In this document: piece by piece, positions 15,882 to 19,328 of the stretch
Numbering within the stretch: the first letter of the stretch is position 1
How the letters are laid out: each line of letters begins with the position of its first letter
NCBI GenBank assembly: GCA_050693875.1
Contig: JBOGWP010000025.1
Span: 1-19,328, forward strand
DNA from: JBOGWP01 sp050693875
Lineage (GTDB): Bacteria; Actinomycetota; CADDZG01; JAHWKV01; JBOGWP01
DNA length: 19,328 nt
Direction: 5' to 3'
Notes under the pieces: model-generated
The model's input: the letters and a program-made list of their open reading frames with translations, nothing else
Told to the model about the DNA's origin: nothing
The model's database searches: none
Made by a program: the position numbers and the translations under genes

Positions 15882-15910
15882 TTTTTACTCCTTATGACCT
15901 AACACGTCAA
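15882..15910 (-). promoter_or_regulatory. Promoter of the long LPVTG gene
   Basis: On the minus strand, TTGACG (15905-15910) matches 5 of 6 bases of the -35 consensus, and TAAAAA (15882-15887) matches 4 of 6 of the -10, with an ideal 17-base spacer. It sits in an AT-rich stretch just after the molybdopterin gene's stop. Initiation near 15875 would give a leader of about 120 bases. Confidence 0.5.
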
Positions 15911-15926
15911 CTGTTGTCACATCTTG

Positions 15927-17498
15927 CTACTCCAGCTCAAAGCTCACAGCGTGGCGCCCAGAGGCTCCGTCGGGGTGCGGCCGCGTGTGGCGCCCCTCCT
16001 GGACCGCACCGGATCCGTCGGTCGCCCGCACCATGAGGCGAGCGTCCCCCCGCCCGGCCACCTCCGCAGCCCACAGCCGCCACGCCACCGGAGACAGCTC
16101 ACGCTCGAGCTGTGCCCGCCGCCACGTCTGCCCTCCGTCGTCCGAGACCTCGACCGACGAGATGCGGCGATCTCCTGCCCAGGCGACCCCGGCTGCGGTC
16201 AGCGGCGACTTGCGCGTCTGCGCGGAGCCCGGAACGTCGATGCGGGACTGGGTCTTGACCCTCGCCACATCGCTCCAGCCCCGCTTCTGCCAGTAGCCAC
16301 GGACGTCGTCGGTTGCCGCCTCGATGGAGGTGAGCCACTTGACGTTCTTCATCCCGTAGATGCCAGGCACGATGATGCGGGCGGGAAACCCGTGTTCGCG
16401 TGTCAAGGGGAGCCCGTTCATCCCGAACACGACTAGGGTCGTGGGCTCGATGGCCTTCTCGAGGGGGATGGAATCGACATAGGAATCCGCAGCCTGAAAT
16501 GCGACGTCGACGACCCCCGTCTCGAGGCCGGCTCGTGCGAGCAGGTCCGCAAGCCGGACCCCGCGCCAGACGGCGGTCGAGATCAGGTGGCCCCCCACCT
16601 GGTTGGAGATGCAGGTCAGCGTATGCGCCAGCTCTACCACCTCGAACTCCCTCTGAAGCTCCTCAAAGGTCAGGGCGTACGGGCCGCGAACGGCTCCTGC
16701 CACCTGAAGGCGCCAGCTCACCGCGTCGACCGACGGCTTCACGAAGTCGATGTCGACCACGTAGAAGTCCTTGACCGGGGTGATCTCCCGACTGAGACCG
16801 GAGACTGCCGGGAACGCAGGATCGGGAAGCGGTGGGACGAACGGTCTTGCTGGCGCAGCGATCTGGGCCGGGGCCTGGTGCCGGAGAAGCCCACGAGCAG
16901 CGAGGGCGGCGAGCCCTCCACCCGCCGCCACCCCCGTCGCCAGCCTCCCCAGGAAGCGCCGCCGAGAGCGGCGGATGGCGTCCAGGGGCGTTTCCGATTC
17001 CTGCAAATCCGGCTCCAGCGCCGCAGTGAAGGGGGGAGCCCCCGCAAGCCTGACGAGCAGCAGGGCCGCCCCTGCGTACACCGGAAGGGCGAAGAGCGAC
17101 GCCCCTCCAGCTGCGAGCCCCAGCAGCGAGGAAGCCACGAACGTGGCCGCCGCGACACCAAGTGCACGCCGAGCCCGTCCGCGTGCGGTGCCACCGCGCG
17201 CGATGGCAAGGACGATCAACGCTCCACCGGCGAGGGCCGCGACATGCAGCCCCAACGCCAGTCCCCGCATCGCCCAATGCTCCAGCGCCTCGATCGAGGC
17301 CGTGGCCAGCTTGCCGGGGATCAGCCGGACGATGAGTCCCTGCAGGCGGGCAGGCGGGTACGGGACGGGTGCGAGGTACTTCCCGATCAAGAAGATGAGC
17401 TCGAGAGCAACCGCCATCGCCACCGCACCCCGGAATAGCTGCCCGCGCGGACGCTCCACTCGACGCGGGGAAGGGCCGGCCGATCCGTCGTCGCTCAA
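15927..17498 (-). CDS. Membrane-anchored molybdopterin oxidoreductase (sulfite-oxidase family)
   Basis: The protein (about 523 aa from the chosen start) has four predicted membrane helices (about 25-42, 78-100, 113-132, 134-151), then a twin-arginine-like motif SRRRFLGR followed by a hydrophobic stretch (about 178-204), then a sulfite-oxidase-type molybdopterin domain (about 235-410) and a C-terminal dimerisation domain (about 418-523). The likely Mo-ligating cysteine is in TLTCISNQVGG (about Cys296). The family includes actinobacterial proteins like mycobacterial Rv0218; the natural substrate is unknown. The start is uncertain: TTG 17498 follows the ygfZ stop by 4 bases, while GTG 17459 and ATG 17417 are alternatives. 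It is probably transcribed with ygfZ. Confidence 0.88.
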   Translation of the reverse strand: MSDDGSAGPSPRRVERPRGQLFRGAVAMAVALELIFLIGKYLAPVPYPPARLQGLIVRLIPGKLATASIEALEHWAMRGLALGLHVAALAGGALIVLAIARGGTARGRARRALGVAAATFVASSLLGLAAGGASLFALPVYAGAALLLVRLAGAPPFTAALEPDLQESETPLDAIRRSRRRFLGRLATGVAAGGGLAALAARGLLRHQAPAQIAAPARPFVPPLPDPAFPAVSGLSREITPVKDFYVVDIDFVKPSVDAVSWRLQVAGAVRGPYALTFEELQREFEVVELAHTLTCISNQVGGHLISTAVWRGVRLADLLARAGLETGVVDVAFQAADSYVDSIPLEKAIEPTTLVVFGMNGLPLTREHGFPARIIVPGIYGMKNVKWLTSIEAATDDVRGYWQKRGWSDVARVKTQSRIDVPGSAQTRKSPLTAAGVAWAGDRRISSVEVSDDGGQTWRRAQLERELSPVAWRLWAAEVAGRGDARLMVRATDGSGAVQEGRHTRPHPDGASGRHAVSFELE

Positions 17499-17502
17499 GG
17501 TT

Positions 17503-18606
17503 TCACCGACCGGAATCGATCCCCGGGGGAGAGGGGACGCGAGGGTGATCGGCTCTTCGATGGCGCGGCGGCGTCGCCGCTCCGGCGATGCGCTCCCGCA
17601 ATGCCCTTGCGCTCGGGAGCGCCGGTCCTTCCGGGGTGCCCGGCAGCTCGCCAACCGCGGCTCGCACGACGCGCCCGCCCTCCGTCTCGACCTCGACCTC
17701 GGCGCCGACCGGGACAGAGGTGCGGACCACGGCGATCCCGAACCCCCGCTCCCCCTCCCGCGCGACGCTGGTCACGGTACCGGCCTGGGCTCCGTCGATC
17801 CGCAGCGGGCCGGCGGCAGGCTCGCCCTCGAAGAGAAGATGGCGGAGCCGACGCTTCACGGCCCCGCGCTGGGCCATCGCCACCGCTTCCTGCCCGAGGT
17901 AGCAGCCCTTGTTGAAGTGCACCGCGCGCTCGAGGGCGGCCTCCTGGGGAAGAAACCCGGAGTCGAAGTCGACACCGAACGTCGGCAGCCCTTCGATCAC
18001 GCACAGCTCGGCGAACTCCTCCGTCGTCGCGGTGGCTCCCCCCGCCTCGACGAGGGCCCGGACGACCTCGGCGGCCTGATCGCGACGGATCCACAGGTCC
18101 ACCCCCCAGATGGGACGGCGCAGGCGGACGAGGGCCGCAGAGCCGAAATGCGTCGATGCTAGCTCCTCGTCGGACGGGAGATCCGCCCCGAGCGACTGCG
18201 CGCCTGGCTCCTCGCCCTCCCACCGCGCCGCGAGGGTCTCCTGGACGAGGTCGTCCGCGGCCGGGCCGAGCACGCTGACAATCGCGAAGTCGGCGCTGCG
18301 GTCGGAGATCTCGACCCGCGTGGCGAAAACTCGCCCTTCCAGGAACACTCGCAGCGGCTCTGCGGTGCCCGGATCGGTGTCCATGAAGAGCGCCCGCCCC
18401 GCCGCCACCACACGGACCACGTGCGTGATCCGTCCGTTCGGGGTGAGGAGCAGCGTATCCATCCCCCGTCCCTCCTCGAGGTGCTCGATGTCGTTCGTGA
18501 AGAGCTGCCCGAGGAACCAACGCGCCTGCTCGCCCGTGAATTGAAGCGTGCCGCGCGCGGAGCGGTCGACGATGCCTGCGCGGGATCGGAACGCCTCCAC
18601 CCCCAT
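17503..18606 (-). CDS. ygfZ: Folate-binding protein YgfZ (GcvT-like)
   Basis: YgfZ proteins bind folate and help iron-sulfur enzymes such as MiaB; they look like the glycine-cleavage T protein but are not thought to transfer aminomethyl groups. The 367-residue protein has the diagnostic KGCYLGQE motif (233-240) with the conserved cysteine, and the N-terminal FLGQLFTNDIEHLEEGRG region. A short variable C-terminal tail is rich in Pro and Arg. I chose the ATG at 18606; an ATG 45 bases upstream (18651) has no ribosome-binding site. TATCGT lies 9 bases before the chosen ATG and could be a -10 for a near-leaderless message. It directly precedes the molybdopterin gene and is divergent from a small hypothetical gene. 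Confidence 0.92.
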   Translation of the reverse strand: MGVEAFRSRAGIVDRSARGTLQFTGEQARWFLGQLFTNDIEHLEEGRGMDTLLLTPNGRITHVVRVVAAGRALFMDTDPGTAEPLRVFLEGRVFATRVEISDRSADFAIVSVLGPAADDLVQETLAARWEGEEPGAQSLGADLPSDEELASTHFGSAALVRLRRPIWGVDLWIRRDQAAEVVRALVEAGGATATTEEFAELCVIEGLPTFGVDFDSGFLPQEAALERAVHFNKGCYLGQEAVAMAQRGAVKRRLRHLLFEGEPAAGPLRIDGAQAGTVTSVAREGERGFGIAVVRTSVPVGAEVEVETEGGRVVRAAVGELPGTPEGPALPSARALRERIAGAATPPRHRRADHPRVPSPPGIDSGR

Positions 18607-18712
18607 GACCCACCCACGATACGCGACCTGCTGCGGATTGGCCGTCCGCATGAAGCGGGCGGCCGATGAGAGACTGCGAAGAGCGCAGGCGGTGCGAGGG
18701 ATGAGAGGATCA

Positions 18713-18949
18713 ATGGGCGCCGGCGGCGGCGAAACGAGACGGGCCCGGAACGTGGGCGCCGACCAGTGGGCCGAGGTCCGGGACGCATGGATCGCCTACC
18801 GGGGCGCCGTGGGAGCCTGGCTCGAGACGGCCCGCGATCCCGAGACCGACCCCGGGCTGATTGACGTACTGACCGAGATGGTCGTCGGCCTCCACGGCCG
18901 CTGGACCAGCATGCTCCGCGACGTCGTCGAGGCGACGCGGCGTCGTTAG
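18713..18949 (+). CDS. Small hypothetical protein
   Basis: I do not recognise this 78-residue protein. It has a disordered Gly/Arg-rich N-terminus (1-17) and then a likely helical part (about 18-78) with VGADQWAEVRDAWIAYRG and a basic end TRRR. There is no signal peptide or membrane helix. The ATG at 18713 has GAGAGG 5 bases upstream, whereas ATG 18701 lies too close to its purine tract. It is divergent from ygfZ with 106 bases between starts, and it ends 2 bases before the dispersed element at 18952. Confidence 0.6.
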   Translation: MGAGGGETRRARNVGADQWAEVRDAWIAYRGAVGAWLETARDPETDPGLIDVLTEMVVGLHGRWTSMLRDVVEATRRR

Positions 18950-18951
18950 CT

Positions 18952-18992
18952 CAGCTCGAGGTGCCGAAGTTGGTGCGAATGAGTCAAGTTTG
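18952..18992 (+). repeat. Copy 2 of the dispersed element, next to a transposase
   Basis: It reads CAGCTCGAGGTGCCGA, then AGTTGGT, then GCGAATGAGTCAAGTTTG. The two outer blocks match 7599-7632 in inverted orientation (15 of 16 and 18 of 18 bases), while the 7-base middle is absent there. It lies between the small hypothetical gene and the transposase stop at 19000, where the end of the insertion sequence is expected. Confidence 0.6.
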
Positions 18993-18999
18993 CGGAGCG

Positions 19000-19328
19000 T
19001 CAGGTTGAGTGTTGCTGGCGCGGGGGCTTGAGCAGGTAGCGCAGCCAGTCATCCGGGAGCGGGTCCGCGCCCGCGAGTTCCAGTGGCGACTTACCGTTGT
19101 CGTCGCGCCGGCACGAGTCGGTGAAGCGCTTGAAGCGATAGCACCCGACGAGCAGACGCGAGAAGCGTTCGGCCGAGTCCAAGGTGGCGAAGCCCTCCAT
19201 CAGCCGGAGCTTCTTGCCGAGCTGCTTGATGACGTTCTCGGTGATGTTGGCGTCCGCGGGTAGGCCTTGAACGCGATGGTGGGTCAGGTACCCATCGATG
19301 CTTCGATCGAGCGCGCCGAGGGTGTCGC
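19000..19328 (-). CDS. Transposase, C-terminal fragment
   Basis: An open frame enters from the right edge and ends at TGA (19000-19002), giving about 108 residues. The visible part includes SIDGYLTHHRVQG, ANITENVIKQLGKKL with a conserved-looking glutamate, GCYRFKRFTDSC and NGKSPLELAG. A TxNxxEN...L...GF pattern followed by NGKSPLELAG is typical of DDE/MULE-like transposase C-termini, with the glutamate as the likely last catalytic residue. I cannot name the family with certainty, and it is clearly different from the IS1595-type fragment at the left edge. The N-terminal part is outside the window. Confidence 0.72.
   Translation of the reverse strand, partial: DTLGALDRSIDGYLTHHRVQGLPADANITENVIKQLGKKLRLMEGFATLDSAERFSRLLVGCYRFKRFTDSCRRDDNGKSPLELAGADPLPDDWLRYLLKPPRQQHST

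Overview
The window is GC-rich (only a few short AT-rich islands), densely coded bacterial DNA. An AceE-type homodimeric pyruvate dehydrogenase E1, frequent GTG starts, LPxTG-type surface proteins and a membrane-anchored sulfite-oxidase-like protein together suggest an Actinomycetota lineage. Chloroflexota or a related deep-branching group cannot be excluded from sequence alone. Both edges fall inside transposase genes, so this may be a whole metagenomic contig broken at repeated insertion sequences.

Left part (1-7131): the 3' end of an IS1595-type transposase is followed by lipA (lipoyl synthase, minus) and a divergent small lipoprotein gene (plus). A perfect hairpin at 1991-2014 separates the lipoprotein from a tight minus-strand operon, which in transcription order is E2 acyltransferase, lipB (octanoyltransferase), E1-alpha and E1-beta of a branched-chain-type 2-oxoacid dehydrogenase. 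The E2 gene is divergent from a small ankyrin-repeat gene.

Middle (7132-9215): a gene-free stretch of about 690 bases holds two perfect 55-bp tandem repeats plus a decayed third copy, several hairpins and a 34-bp element that recurs near the right edge. It leads to a stand-alone NuoF-like gene (plus) that converges on aceE.

Right part (9253-18606): a minus-strand run reads, in transcription order, ygfZ (folate-binding), a membrane-anchored molybdopterin oxidoreductase, two paralogous LPVTG surface proteins, lpdA (E3) and aceE (PDH E1). A 78-codon hypothetical gene diverges from ygfZ. The right edge is the 3' end of a second, different transposase.

Functionally, most of the window concerns lipoate-dependent oxidative decarboxylation. 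It holds two kinds of E1 (AceE and E1-alpha/beta), one E2, one E3 and both enzymes of de novo protein lipoylation (LipB then LipA). The NuoF-like protein could handle NADH made by E3, but that link is only inferred from position. The least familiar content is the LPVTG pair, which share an ungapped domain of about 125 residues (80 identical by my alignment) that I do not recognise.
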